A stretch of 64,000 nt of DNA from Ancylostoma caninum (lineage: Eukaryota > Nematoda > Chromadorea > Rhabditida > Ancylostomatidae): NCBI GenBank assembly GCA_037903475.1, contig JBAJFG010000625.1:124001-188000 (forward strand). The letters are read 5' to 3'. Positions 13,631-26,879 of the stretch are shown here, in pieces. Within the stretch, counting starts at the first letter, position 1. Each line of letters begins with the position of its first letter. Under the pieces are notes generated by a model. The model saw only the letters and a program-made list of their open reading frames with translations, was not told the origin of the DNA and did no database searches. Position numbers and translations under genes: made by a program.

Positions 13631-16600
13631 GTAGAAGAGAGGAAGGGGGATTGGGAAAATGCAGCGGGTTAGCCAAATGAATTTAAGCACTTAAAAACAA
13701 ATTATTTGAAAATATATTGAAAACAAAGGCCTAGAAACAAGTTGAGGCACTTGTTGACTACTCTATAAAGTATTCTTGAAAATTTTGCCCCTCCATTTTC
13801 CAAATGGCAGGAGAAAGCGCTAAGGAGGGATGGGTAGCACTTTGCTCCTGATTCAGGTTTGATGTACATCATTTTAGACCTGAGCACAGGACTCTCCATA
13901 TCCGCAGACATCATACATAAAGAGGACGTGTAATTGCAACAGTACAATTATACTCATCGGGATGTAACTTGTAGTTATAACATATACCTTTTCAAACTAT
14001 TAAAATAAGTCCCTGCGCTTCTTTTCGGATGCACTTTTCTCCCCCTATGTATTTGTTAGCATTTGGGTACAAGTCGTATATGTATAGTTCGGAAGCGCTA
14101 TTCTTCCTCTACAAGAAGCAGTGAGTGAATGAAAAACAGCACAACTGACAGCTGTCTATCCTGGCCTTCAGTTGAAGCTTGAAGGGCCACCAAAACTGGC
14201 CAAGCGACCTGTGCTATGTATTAAAGGAACATCTTGCATGGAACGACCAATCATCATCAGCAGTTTTCTAATCTCAAAGAAGACGTATTGTTCTCAATGA
14301 CACCAAACACTTCGACCGAATAATTTCTTCCAAGAGGACCATGGTATTGCTCCAGAGAAATCTATGGTCTAGGTAGACATCATACTTTTCAAAGCTGCCA
14401 AATAACGGGTAATTCTGCTAAAAGAATCTAATCGCAACGGTCCAGTCATCCTACCCCATAATAACGTTGGACCCCTTGCCAGCATCGCCAATCTGGCCGT
14501 CCAACACTTTTCTGCATTTATATTCCACAGAGCTTACACGTTCAAACAGTAACAGAAACATAACGAGTGCTTTCTGGTCTCTATTGAATACAAGGAGAAA
14601 ACAACATTTATGCTCGGACTGGCGCTCTTCTCCTTAAACCTAGAAGTTAATTACTTCAATTCGATGAGATGATTGTAGAGGAGAAGCGCTTTCACAAGGT
14701 ATAGAGCATGTTACGGAAAAATGGCTTTGGTGCAGAAAAATTAGCAACTAAAAAGCATAAGGACTTATGTTAACATCTAATAGCTATGTATGCACGAAAA
14801 AGTACACTGGAGAGGCCGATACACAAATTATCGTGGCATGACAAGTGGCAGGATCTCGTATCGAGCAAGGTTATTTCCGAAAGTTCGGAAAAAATACTTT
14901 GAAAAAGTAGATAAGTTGCCTGCCTACAGAATGTGGCTCAATGCCTTGCAGGAATGACGCTTTGTGAGCGATATATGTACGTAAGTCCGAAGAAAAGGCC
15001 GTGGAGATAATGCGCCATAGGAACACTGGCTTCGAGTCCTCGTTCCACTTGGATTCCAAGAGTTTTTATTAAATCCAAATCAGGAGAGATACCAATAGGC
15101 CCATATAAAATTAGATGCATGCGTGTGTCATAGGTGTCTCCATAAATTCTTCTGCGTTGACGTGCATCTATACACGCATCTCCCTTATGAACTCCCTTAT
15201 TCCCAGAAAAAAAAAAGCTTCAAAGCGACGTTAATCAGCGCAAGTTCATAGTTGCTTACGAACCTGAGAAAAAACTATATTTTCTGCACATTCACGGCAA
15301 ACAATTGCACCTTCTGTCACATTTCTTGTACTTTGACTGTTTGTGACTACTTCCATGTACCAGTATGTGGCCAATAAATGAATAAATTTCGAGCTGATTC
15401 TAACCCCCACTATGGGTCTGTTTTGCGGCTCACTGTGGAGCATATTTACCGGCAAAGATGTACACCTAAGACATTGTAGTACTCATAACAGCTCTTCAAA
15501 AACAACCAGGGTAAAACAGAAGTAGCATCTGCAGAGCAATGACGTAACCAAAATCTCAACCATAAATAATGCGATGAGAAGCGCTGGGACAAATATCAGA
15601 CGCTGATGAGGTTCCTAGTAAACAGTGGAATTCGCGATGCGATGGACATCGCAGTGGTGAATACAACAGTCCCTCACCTCTTCTTAGCATGGATCACTTT
15701 GGCCATATCCAAAAAATAAAGAAATCCAGGACTTTCTCGAATGCCAACCTCGAAACCAGGCCAGAAAATCCTCGTCTCGCTGAGAATTTTATCATTACAT
15801 TCAATACATTCCACCTAACACCTTCATCCCTATGATTTCGGCAGCAATAATGTTCGAAGCCTAGGAAATCTTCTGAATAAGCAATTGCCCAACGCTGGAT
15901 TCTTTTCCCCATACTTCTTGATACTCTAGGGATTTCTATACATGCAAAATGAGAGGATCGCTTCCTAAGAAGCATGCCATATATAATCCGTATAATATGG
16001 CGCTGTACAAAAGCTCACGTTGGCTCTTTCCAAGAATTGGAATGTGAAGCTTAAAGGAAAAAAAGGCAAGCAAATGGAGAGCATTAAAGAGCTTGCAGAA
16101 CCTAAATTCAACAGAAGAAAACTGATTTCAGAGCAAACCCTAACATTTGAGTAATCAGGAACTATCCCTGGTTCACCTGAGACCCTAATTACCAATTTCG
16201 CTGACCACTGGAAAAAAGACAAAAATCTCTGCGAAAGTTTCAACAACTATGAGGAAGCATTCCAGGAGATACTGCGGTTCTGACGTGATACCACAGCATT
16301 AGAAGTGCGAACTCCTCCCATTCCAGGACGTTTTTGTGAAATTCACTTTGCCAAGAAACGGGCGAAAGAAATCAAATTTACAAGGCAGAACATCCAACCT
16401 CACCATTCTCGTTTCTCGTGAAAAATCGATTAATTCTCATTTCTGGAAAGTTCCACCACATCCGAGGTGTGACACCCCCCCCCCCACTCCCCAAATGGAG
16501 CCTGATTAAGATGTACGACCAGAAATCCAATTGGTCCAACGCTTTACATAGAAATCCTGAATTCATATGCAACGCAGGATGTAAAACGAGATAAGACGAA

Positions 16601-17084
16601 ACAAATTCGCCACTTTCAAGCTGTTCAGTCAGTTAATATTCAGGATTTTCCTACTAGGTCAAATTAGAAAGATATGTTCCACAATTTCATAACTAAACTA
16701 TGAAACTGTCATACGATATAATATGGAATGAAATCTATATTACTCAAAATTGTTTTCAGGGCCAATCGTCTAATAGTAAATTATCGAAGCAGGTTCGTTG
16801 TAGAGGCGTAGGAATTTCGATGAAGTTTGAGGATTCATATTTTTGCCGGACTAGAGAGGAGGCACGTTCGCATGGAGGAGTGGGTAGAATTGGGGCTAGA
16901 TTTTGTATGCAGGGCTGGGATTCATATGACGCTAACCATGCAAACCAGTGGTGGTCAGCGTGAGAGGTATTTTCTGAACTACAAAGAATTGAGAGAACAA
17001 ATTGCTGTGCATAACTATGTTTCTGAAAAGCTGTGAAAAAATATATTTGTTCAAAAAATGAATTCCTGAAATTATACTTAGCAG

Positions 17085-17300
17085 ATGACTCCGAATGGAC
17101 GCAGGAAGGGGCGAGAAAGCGGCGCGGCTCTCTCGGGCAGAGACGTAGGCGCTCTGCATGTTGGCTCTGGCTGTCTGCTTCTGCCAGAGAAGTCGCCCTT
17201 TGCTCCCTGTATGTATGTGAAGCCGGAGGACAATTTTACTGAGGATAACTCCGCGGAGGGCGACAGAACGAGAGATACTGATACAAGAGAACTAGAACGG
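17085..17300 (+). CDS. Possible first coding exon, unidentified
   Basis: ATG immediately follows an acceptor-like TTAGCAG, as in many trans-spliced nematode genes. The 72-codon frame is basic at first (MTPNGRRKGRESG), has a Cys/Pro middle and ends hydrophilic (KPEDNFTEDNSAEGDRTRD), with a possible donor (AACG/GTAACG) just before the stop. The patch is G+C-rich against AT-rich flanks. The opposite strand is equally open over the same bases, and no partner exon was found. Confidence 0.22.
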
Positions 17301-18402
17301 TAACGCCCTCCCACAATTCCTTATCAATTTTGACGTCCCCTAGCCCTCCCCCCCCCCCCTCCCCTCCCCCACCCTATCGCATAGAAAACGAGCATTTCAC
17401 ATTTCGAAAGAAAACTACACACTTTTAAGCGAAGGCAAGTCCGCAGAGTTTCCATAGGTCGAAAGAACAGATGAGAATTGGTAACTTTTCTCACTAAGAA
17501 ATACCTCTAAAATCGCAAAACCTCTAAAAGCAACCGTGCACCAACGCTTTGCGATTTCTCATCCAGGCTGTAGGGGTATAGCCGCTTAGCCTACTTTACA
17601 GAGCTCGTCCAACCGAGCGCCTTTAAACTATGGGAAAATATGAAATAGTCAGGAGATGCGTGGGAAAAGGTGCCAGGCTTCAAAATAAGCGATGCGCGAT
17701 GAAGGGATGCAAAGCTTCAAAAATCAGCCTAAACAGTAGTCGACTAGGGAAACAACTAATCCTCTTTAAGAAGCTCTAGGACCGACTGACTGATTACTTT
17801 GAGATGAAGCATAAAACACGCTGCATAGCGAAGCTTAGCCCCATAAAAATTTATGAGGGCAGGATACGGTCATTTCGTCAGTAACCACGCATGCAAGGGG
17901 TAATTACAGGGGATAAATTCCATAGGAGATGCCGTAAATCACATGGTACAATGAGGACCCGAACAACACTTATTTAATTTTGTTAATCGCTATAGTGCAC
18001 AGGAGCAGGTCTTTACGCAGAGCCACCGGTTACTTAAATATGTACTTTCAGATTCACTAAAACCTTGTGTGATTTTGAAAAATGTAATACATCGATAATG
18101 AATTATGTGGAAAGGATGCGAATCGATTATAATTTACGCATAATTTACGTCCAGGCGCGCAAGTCCTCCAGCTCCAAACAACTATGTGGTGGTTGAATAT
18201 TTTGATGTATACAGGATGATGTGAAGCTTATAGTTGCACTGGGCATCAAATCTGATCAGAACTTTCCGAATGGTTCCTTTCTGAATAACTTCTTTGGCAC
18301 TTTTGAAAGATCATACGGATGACAAAGGTTTCGATCATTTTTGAGTAGTCCACATTGCGATTTGAAAAAAAAATCAAAAGAAATACGATTTTCAAGCTCT
18401 TG

Positions 18403-18477
18403 TGAATAGTCAACGTCTGAAATAACTCAAAATTCGATTTATTCGAAACTCTAGTTATTTGAGACGTTGACTATTCA
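18403..18477. repeat. Inverted repeat with 25-bp arms
   Basis: Arms 18,403-18,427 and 18,453-18,477 (starting TGAATAGTCAACGTCT) are reverse complements with one mismatch around a 25-nt spacer that itself contains TTCGATTTATTCGAA. It is probably a small fold-back element. Confidence 0.8.
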
Positions 18478-19347
18478 TGATCATTCGATTCAATTGGTGA
18501 AAATTTCTAGACAACACCAATCACAATCACATACACTAGTGGGGGACGCAGAAAGTAAGTGGGAAGGGCGTGGAGAAAAGTGGGGTCTGTGCCACTTTGG
18601 AGACACGGATGGAAAGTAAAATATTAATTATATGACAATTAATAGTTGACAAAGAATAAAACAACTACAAATATATTAATGCAGGAGTTTCATCCATTTT
18701 ATAAAATAATTTCAAAAATTCGGCGACCCATTCTCGGGTGAAGTGGGACATTTTCATTCCTCATTCACAGAACAAGTAACAGATGTTAGTGAAACGAGTA
18801 TATGTAAATTCTGGACAATGTACAGTGACGATCAGAATGAACAGCGAACTACCCCAGTGCTAATGAAATCACGGCAACGACAAAAATTCAGGATAATATC
18901 TTCTTATGTAATATAAGACAGGTCGCCGAGATCTCCATAACAACCAGTAGTACAAGAAAACCTCATACGAATTAAAGCTCTAAGCGAAATCTTACTAGTA
19001 GCTGGCTAATCGCCTCATACGTGCAGAAACACACCACCGTTTCAGAAACATATTACGTAGGCCACTGCTTCAGAGTTCATTATAGGGGAAATATTGGTTC
19101 GCAGAAAATTTCGGAGCCCACCAATAACCCTCGGTAGAAGGGAAGCGTACGGAGATGCAGCGAAGGCAAAATGTGAAGATGCAGACCATAATTACCGAAT
19201 TCTTGAAGACAACTCCCACCTTCTCTTCGGTTCTATGATATTTGCAGATTTGATTTCATCGATATCCGTGAAATTTACCAAAATAGTGAAACATTTCCCT
19301 GTATGTGGCAACGCGCTTTACAATGTCGAGAGCCATGAAGAGACTAA

Positions 19348-19482
19348 AGCTGCATTTATAGTGCATAGGAGTTCGATCCGGTCGGATAACAAGAGATACG
19401 TATTGATCGTCGTCATCCGATAGTCGATACGTATCTTTTGTTATCTGACCAGATCGGATTCCGACTTACTATAAATGCAGCT
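19348..19482. mobile_element. Palindromic MITE with TAA target duplication
   Basis: A 135-bp near-perfect palindrome. The outer 15 bp (AGCTGCATTTATAGT) are exact inverses, and the arms continue with some mismatches to about 19,403 and 19,425. TAA flanks both ends, the duplication size of PIF/Harbinger-type MITEs. It contains no gene. Confidence 0.75.
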
Positions 19483-21220
19483 TAAAGTTCACTTAGGCTC
19501 ACTGCTGCACCGGTTACCTCACACAGATGCAGAGAACCAACCCACTCTCTACGAGAAGACCTATCAAAAATAAAATTCGCTGCGATTTTGCGGCTTTTCA
19601 CTTGAACAGCGGTTCCAGCCATCTCAAGCGAATTGTATTTCTGCGAAAATATCGAAAACGATTTCTGAGGTGGGGCTGTGAGCTTAGCGTTAGAGAGGTC
19701 ACCTTTGCAAAACTCCTGAAATTCTTGCAAGTGTCCTGTTACGGCACGAAAACACGAACATAGAAAGCGAGCATCAATATCTTCGTTCGAACAGAGCACG
19801 AACGAGTTTTCTGTTTGAGCAGAAAGGTAGTGAGCGCACTGAAGAAGATAATTATGTGAAGGCATGCCATGTAATTTGCATCAATAACTACATTAGTTTT
19901 CTGAAAATACATGGCACTGTTCGAAACGCCTCCAAAGCAGAGGATACTCGCAGGCAAGGAAATCCATTGGTAATTCTGTTTGGAACGTTAAAAAAAATTT
20001 TGTAATCCCCGTGACGAAATTCAAATTTAAAAAACCAAAAATAGAGCTCCAAGTCTTCTAATTAAAGAATGAAAGGAATATTTTGAAGCTAGATTATGAT
20101 GATTTCTCTATGTGACTTTGAAAAAAAAAGAAGAAAAAGTAGAGATTGTTTGATATAACTGAAAAAAGTCAACATTCAACATACGTTATAGAGCGTTCTG
20201 CATGCCCACATATGAAAAAAGGCAACTAAATCGTTATGTGCACGCGGTACTGCCTACCTCTACTACCCGCTACTAATAATAAGTGATGATTTACAGATGC
20301 GTTAATCTAGAAGTAATACCTGTTCATGACTTTCGCAGAACTACATAAATACTAACGCAAGCGCAATGCTTTGCTGTCAGCAAAACTGTAGGGTAACAAT
20401 CCTGCAAGGACGACAAAATTTCAAGGAAAAATCCCGGTTTTGCAAAACAACGTAATAAACAGAAAAAAAGCAGCTAGTAAGTTTCTGGATAAGCATCACA
20501 GCATAATACTGACACCTCACAAAACAAGGCGGCAAACCACCCATAATGCACGGTTTAGATAGGTGGGGAAAGCCTTCTACACGATTACATTCTATAACAA
20601 TGGATCTAAGGCTGACATAAATATAATGTCAAGGATAGAAGACAGCCCAAATGGTGGCATTTTGCAGACAAAGCTAGCATATACGTAGTAGCTCAGAAAA
20701 AAAAACGATCAGACGTATTTCACAGAAGAACTAGGATTGGAAAGAAAGAGGAGCGGGTACAACGGGCTGCCTCGTAAAGCACGTAGTCCTGTATGGATCA
20801 AAATATGAACGAAGTGGAGAGCTATACCTTGGAAGAGCGGTATGGCCGAGCTCTGCGATTGGGGAGTTTATGTAACTGCAGAGCAGCTGTGCTGCTCTTC
20901 TGAGATACGGTGCTCCGAACCCAAACACAAACAAGAATTGGGAGGAACATTAGAAAACATTAGGACATTCTGGATACCCTACTTATTCGTAACATTTTAA
21001 GCGACTTTTGGTGGCCACAATAATTTCTATCGGCCGCACTCTTCCGTCCCGCATACACATAAAAGCGGATTTGACCAACAGGATAAACAATAGCAAATAT
21101 GGAACCAGGTCATAACTTCTATGCTATTGTTGCATACAATTGAATATTACTGTAACTGTTCCGAAAGTTATGGTCATTTTTCAACTCCAATCAAAAAATT
21201 CACGTAAGAACAATTTATAC

Positions 21221-21437
21221 TATGCGTGCGTTCGACGCACGTGCGGCTAAATCATGAAGGATAGCGCCAGCAGCACCGCTTACGCCGCTTATCCGCACGC
21301 GCTTACAGAAATGCCGCCACGTCCACGCGCTTTTCATTCGGGATGTGCATGCCGTGTTGTTCTGTGTAGGTCTCCGTGGAAAACCTCCCACGAATAGATG
21401 CGTGCGCCTGACGTGCGATTGACGCACGCGTTTAGTG
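21221..21437. mobile_element. CpG-rich inverted-repeat element, copy 1
   Basis: A GC-rich island of about 217 bp with imperfect inverted ends (left ATGCGTGCGTTCGACGCACG, right the inverse of ACGCGTGCGTCAATCGCACG). Its centre resembles the island at 25.7 kb. No coding content is recognised. Confidence 0.5.
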
Positions 21438-24266
21438 CAAACTGCCCTTTAGAAGAAAATTATGGTAATATTGAACCTCAACCGAACAAGCTGTAACCTT
21501 TCCGTGTTCGTTTAAAAAAAGATATCAGTTTAGCGCAGATTAATAGGTGAACTTGAATCCCTACTAATAGCACGAGGCTCTCTGAGAGGATTCTAATTCA
21601 GGCAGTGCTCGAGTGTTGAATCAAGTCCTGACTCCGGAATCTATGAACAACTTGCGTTTCTGTAAGCAAATCCTATATAGGTAAATGTGAGATATGATCA
21701 ATGAACAGCGGAAGGATGGTGGATACCGGCCTCGCAATTGCAAGACGTTTTTCACAAGATCTGCCCAGCTTATTTGCTCGGAAATAATTTGTGAGCCACA
21801 TACCCCGGGCGGATGTGTGTTGTATGCTAGATATTTTCATATGGAACAATTTGTCCACAACGTATCCTCGACTGTGTCCCGATTTTCCCAAATAAGGAAG
21901 AAAATGGGGGAAGTCATTGAGGAAATGTATGGTGTCACATGCAGTTTGTGGTGCTGATCTCAAATCCGTTTTTGCTATGTAGTTCTTACTCGTCCAAAAC
22001 GGACAAATTAAACTTCCAAATTATTATCTACAGCTAATATGCTCGGAAACTATTTCAATTTGGTCAACTAATCAGAACTAATTAAAGCTTCCAGAACTTC
22101 ATGTTAGATAAACCAGGCGCAAAAAAATGGTTTTTCATCCACAACTTCTTTCACGGTAGAACATAGTGGCTCACATTTTTATGAGAGTTGTAGATAACCA
22201 TTTGAAATAGAAACAAGTTAAACTCTCCTGGTTTCACCTTACAGCAGATTCAAGTTAGAGAAACCTACCCAAAAAATAAATTGGATCAAAACTTGAGACA
22301 CTTGCTTGAGACAATGCGGAGTACTCAATATCGAAGAGTTAGGTACCCCATAAGGTTTGGAAAAGCGGATTTTAGCAACTGTAGGACTATCACAGCCTAA
22401 GGATTCAGTGCTCGAGCACTGTGATAAGATTTTGAAGCCAGCAATCCCAGTAATCAGAAGACCCCAGTAATCAAAAAGAGAGCCATGAAGAAAATCACAT
22501 TAACGTCATCTAGAACAAATACGCAAATCCGGCTGACAACGACTCCTCTCAGCAAGAAAACCTAATCACTGCACACTTAGTCGCGAGACAGCCCACCGGT
22601 CCCATGGGGAACGTCAGGCGACTCTGACGATCGCGAGGCTTTTGTTGATTCGTTTCCTCTCGTAATCGAAGACTAACAATTAATCTAATCTTCTTGTTGG
22701 AAAATAAACACATGACCGGTTTTGTCGAACGCAATTTTGCAGAAACATAGGGAAGTCATACAGGATTCGCGGGGCATTTACCTAACCTTACTAGCTGAGT
22801 GTCACCACGAAGTGGCGTTCACTACCAAAACAAAAAAGCGACAGAACGGTAAGCAGTCGCTGTTTGCAGTGAGGCTCACTGGCGCACGACAGGCATCAAT
22901 CACTTACTTTGCCAGGATTCTTGCGAAACCCAGTGCAGACAAAAACGGCTGTCACTTCCACCGGTTGTTGAGGCAGCTCTGTCTGGGATGTTTACTGCAC
23001 TTAACAACTGACCAAGCAATACACGGGTAATTAATGAATTGCTGGCCATCCTGTCCAGCCAGGTGGGACCTTCATCGATGAATGATTCCGGAAATCGCGA
23101 TGCAATACAGAGAAAGGGAGCGACACGGATTCTTGAAAAAATCTGTGGAATATGCAGGCGACACGGGCAAATACACTACTTTCCAATCCATCTTTTTGTA
23201 ACCAGCCAAAAAATAACCACAGGATGAAAAAAAATTGCATAGAACACTATCCTGGCAAATTGCAAGTATTGCCCTATTTCAATAGCAGAGGATAGCAGAA
23301 GGAAAGGAAATTGTAGCAGCACTTCTTAAGAGCAAAATGAAAGCCGCTGCGCAAAAAAGCAAGAGATTAGCACATACACCGCACACATTGTAATGGACCA
23401 AACAAAACTGTGGAAAAATACTAGGACCTAGACGTATCAGTGACATTACCCAGGGTAAAAGTGTTGACGCCAGTGCTGAAGATGGGCAGATTTGTGTGGT
23501 GTTAACATGTTTACTCTGGATAATCTCAATGATGCGTGTAGCACCAGATTTGACATCTGCATCAGAGTTGTGGTTGTGGGTAGGACTATTGGCTGACAGC
23601 GAAGGGAAAACTCTCAAGGTGCGCAGCATAAAACTTACATTCTAGAACATGGCCGTGAGAAATGTGCTTACATCCGTGTTTCTCTCAAGGAGGAACAACC
23701 ACCCTCTTAGAAACTACCGAGGGAAAACATGGAGTCACGTAGGTAGATCAGGTTGTGCGTTGGTGAATTTGTCTGCAATTACGGCTGCGGCGCGGAATAG
23801 GCTGGCTAATCAGGTTGCACTACATAATTTTCAAGCCTCCCTCTGTAAGTTCTAATATGTGTATGATGTGTTTCCTCCAGTTGTTTTCCTACTGTCATTT
23901 AGTAGGAGCTCCTAGCTGGGTATTGCGGGATTCTCCTATTGATGGAGCAAACGATCAGCCCGCCGACACCAAAACTGTGCGGCAGCCGTAATTGCAGACA
24001 AGGTCACAGACGTACTACCTGAGCTACCAGACTATGTCCGTTTATCACTGACCTCCTTAGCAGCGTTTCTTGGAAATTAGCCGAACAATCCGTAGTTACA
24101 CTAAAAACGACATTTTGCGTAAATATACAAAAAGTATTTTTCCACATAAAATTTGAATTTGTACTGCCCTTTTGTCATTTCTCATTTTTCTGTTTATTCG
24201 AGCATATTATTTGTATGTATGTGTTTATGTGCTTACGCTTCCGTTGCTACTGTATTACTATCCTTA

Positions 24267-25025
24267 CAGTGTACGGTGCGTATCATAAATATACGGGCAC
24301 CCCCAAAATAACTGTTTCTTGTTTCTCGCGCATTCATGACAGAATCCATTGCGACCAATCAACTCGACTGGCCCGAAAACCCTACTCCACGACACTTCAG
24401 GTTGGAAAATGGAAAAATTAAGTATAACCCGTGTTTGGCCTTATCTTGCAGTGTATCATAACTATACGGGCACCCTCAGTAAAAAATAAAATCATCTGCA
24501 TAGCCAAAAATTCCTATCTATCTGGGGCTCTTCTTGCGGTTACAGCTCGCTAGATATTTCAGATCTTTTGTTCTGACCGTAAGAGTCAGAATCTTGCACG
24601 GCGACATCATGGCACTTGATTTCCGTGCAACTCGGTTGGTGATCCTGCCGCTACATTACAGAGGCCTGCATAGTGAGAAGCACTTCTCTGTACCCGTTCT
24701 GCGTCAGAAGGTTCCGATCCTCTTGATATTAAAGGTTCAACTTAGGGACACCTGCCGATGCCTATTGCAAAACTGAGATAGGAAATTTCGCTTATGCAGA
24801 TGGCTTTATTGATTTTTCACTGAGGGTGCCCGTATAATTATGATACACTGCAAGATGGGGCCAAACACGGGTTACCCTTATTTTTTCCATTTTCCAACCA
24901 GAAGTATAGTGGAGTAGAGTTATCGAGCCCGCCGAGTTCAATGATCGCAATGGATTTTGGCATAAATGCGTGAAAAAGCAGAAACCGCTCTTTTTGGGGT
25001 GCCCGTATATTTATGATACGCACTG
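24267..25025. mobile_element. TA-flanked element with about 210-bp inverted arms (Tc1/mariner-type)
   Basis: The ends are inverted (CAGTG...TATCATAAATATACGGGCAC) and flanked by TA at 24,265-24,266 and 25,026-25,027. The arms 24,267-24,480 and 24,819-25,025 are inverse copies with scattered differences. The terminal motif TATCATAAxTATACGGGCAC occurs twice in each arm, at the outer end and again at the inner end (around 24,455-24,475 and 24,824-24,846). The central 340 bp has no transposase, so it is non-autonomous. Confidence 0.85.
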
Positions 25026-25689
25026 TATTGATTTTTCGATGAAATCTTTTATCCAACCAGATAAAAGCGCTCTGACAGGGATGATTATGTGGTTCGGATA
25101 TACAGCATTCCAACATAAATTTATTCGTGGATGCATTTATACAGTCGCTCGACTGTAGAATATCTCCTTCAAGCTGATAGTGATTCAGCGAAGATATCAA
25201 TTACAAGGGATCCACTCACATTGTGACTATTTAATACTTGATTAACCACGTTGCAGAAAAAAACACTGTCGAAAAGAAAACATCCAAATCCAACATTGCT
25301 GGCACTGGAAAAGTCGAATGTCCAAGAACAAAAACAAAGGCATCCCCAAACATTATTTGGCCAATCAAGTAAGAACTGTTAGGATTGCAGGGAGAGGCGG
25401 AGTGAGAGGGGAGGGGCGTAAAAGAGTGGTGTAAAGGCAGAAAAACAAAACAAAAATGTGAGCTTAACGTTCTCGCTTATCGCAACGTCCTAGTTTTTCT
25501 AAACTGAAAGTTTTGACACCGCACAAAGGTATTTTGTATGAACAACTAGACTAATCAGATATGCAGCAAAGTTTATTCAACTTTGGAAAACTCATGCAAT
25601 TCAGATCACCGTGAATTTGACAATTGGGCAATTTATACTGGATACGTGAGACTGAGGCGCGTGAACAATAGGGATGAAGAATATTGCCC

Positions 25690-25835
25690 AGCCGCATCGC
25701 ATCGCAGTCGCAGCCCAGACGCATGCGTTTACTGCGTCACGGCGGCCGCGCGTTCCCTTCAATTAGGATTTGCATGCCGCGTTGACCGGTCTTCATGAGA
25801 AATCCTTCTCAAATGGATGCGCGCGTCTGATCCCT
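25690..25835. mobile_element. CpG-rich repeat related to the 21.2-kb copy
   Basis: GC-rich block whose core (GGATTTGCATGCCGCGTTG) parallels GGATGTGCATGCCGTGTTG in the 21.2-kb element. Shared flanking similarity extends over about 110 bp, ending near the matching GATGCGCGCGTCTGA and GATGCGTGCGCCTGA. It is a diverged or truncated copy without clear ends. Confidence 0.45.
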
Positions 25836-26688
25836 AATCTTCTTGAAAAAGTTCATGAAGTCCACATTCGAATTCCTTTGGTTTTCATCGAGCATACAAA
25901 TAGTCATGTGAAAAACCACGTAAGGTCAATTGAAGAGGAAGATCTTGCACTTTCTCGCACAAAGCCTCCTGACATCATGGGCCCCAAAAATAGCGACTAC
26001 AGAACATGCACTTCGACCTGCCCCAACTTCATCAACATGGCTGTCACGCGACTGCATGATAATAACTCTAGTGGGATTAATTCCAGTAAAGGTCACGTTA
26101 TTAATTTTCCCCAGCAAAAGCAGGCTAAAAAAACGCACTTGTCGTAATATATCTTTTTAATTACGCTAACAAATTTAAGCTGCCTCGTTTTTACAATAGG
26201 GTAAGGCTATTAATCATGTGGAAGTAGCTTACCCCAACGCGTCGAAGAAGAAAACAGCCAATATTTATAGACTCCAGCCGCGGTCTGCAACACTTGATTG
26301 AAACAGGGACGTGCGTCCCTCAAACAGGGACATGTGGAATTTTTCCTTACACTTGTGCTTATTTACGCTTAATGGTTTCAATTCCACGCGCTCCGTTGCG
26401 CTGAAATTAACTAAGTGGGTGTAAAATTGTGGATGTACGCTGTTCTTGTATCGCCTTAATGAACTCGTTACAGAACACCTATTCTCGAATATTTGACACC
26501 CCCTGAAAGAGCAATTCTCGGCGCATCCGCAGATATACGAATTTTTGCTTAAATTCCAACGTTTTTACAAAAACTTTTGTTTGACTCACAAATGCGCGCT
26601 GATATTTTACATGTTGATGACTAAAATTTTACGAGGCTTCAAATTCTAATTCCCCACAAAAATCAACCCTCCTCCCCCCCATCCCTGC

Positions 26689-26879
26689 TTAAAATCCAAT
26701 GCAGGAGAACTCGATCAAGCTGCTGCCATACTTCTCGAGAATTACAGCCTTTTCCGTCGCTGTGGCTCGACGGCACTGGTTTCTGTAGGCGTCGATTGTG
26801 GGCGGCGCTTCGCCGCTACCGACGCCGCTGTCATCGGCCCACGATCGATAGGTATCAAAATCACTGCCGTTCCCGCCGA
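26689..26879 (-). CDS. Likely terminal coding exon of an unidentified gene
   Basis: On the minus strand, after an acceptor (GCCCTTCCAG), a frame runs about 62 codons to TAA with much higher G+C than its surroundings and protein-like content: GSDFDTYRSWADDSGVGSG, then PPTIDAYRNQCRRATATEKA, then EKYGSSLIEFSCIGF. The Gly/Ser/Asp-rich start and Arg-rich middle resemble the tail of a regulatory protein. No domain is recognised. Upstream exons should lie on the minus strand above 26,900; none was identified. The remaining doubt is that only one exon is visible. Confidence 0.4.

Noticed and set aside
20831..20900. tRNA-like string (GGTATGGCCGAGCTC)
   Set aside because: No complete cloverleaf, no T-loop consensus and no acceptor pairing could be built. 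No tRNA or rRNA gene was found anywhere in the window.
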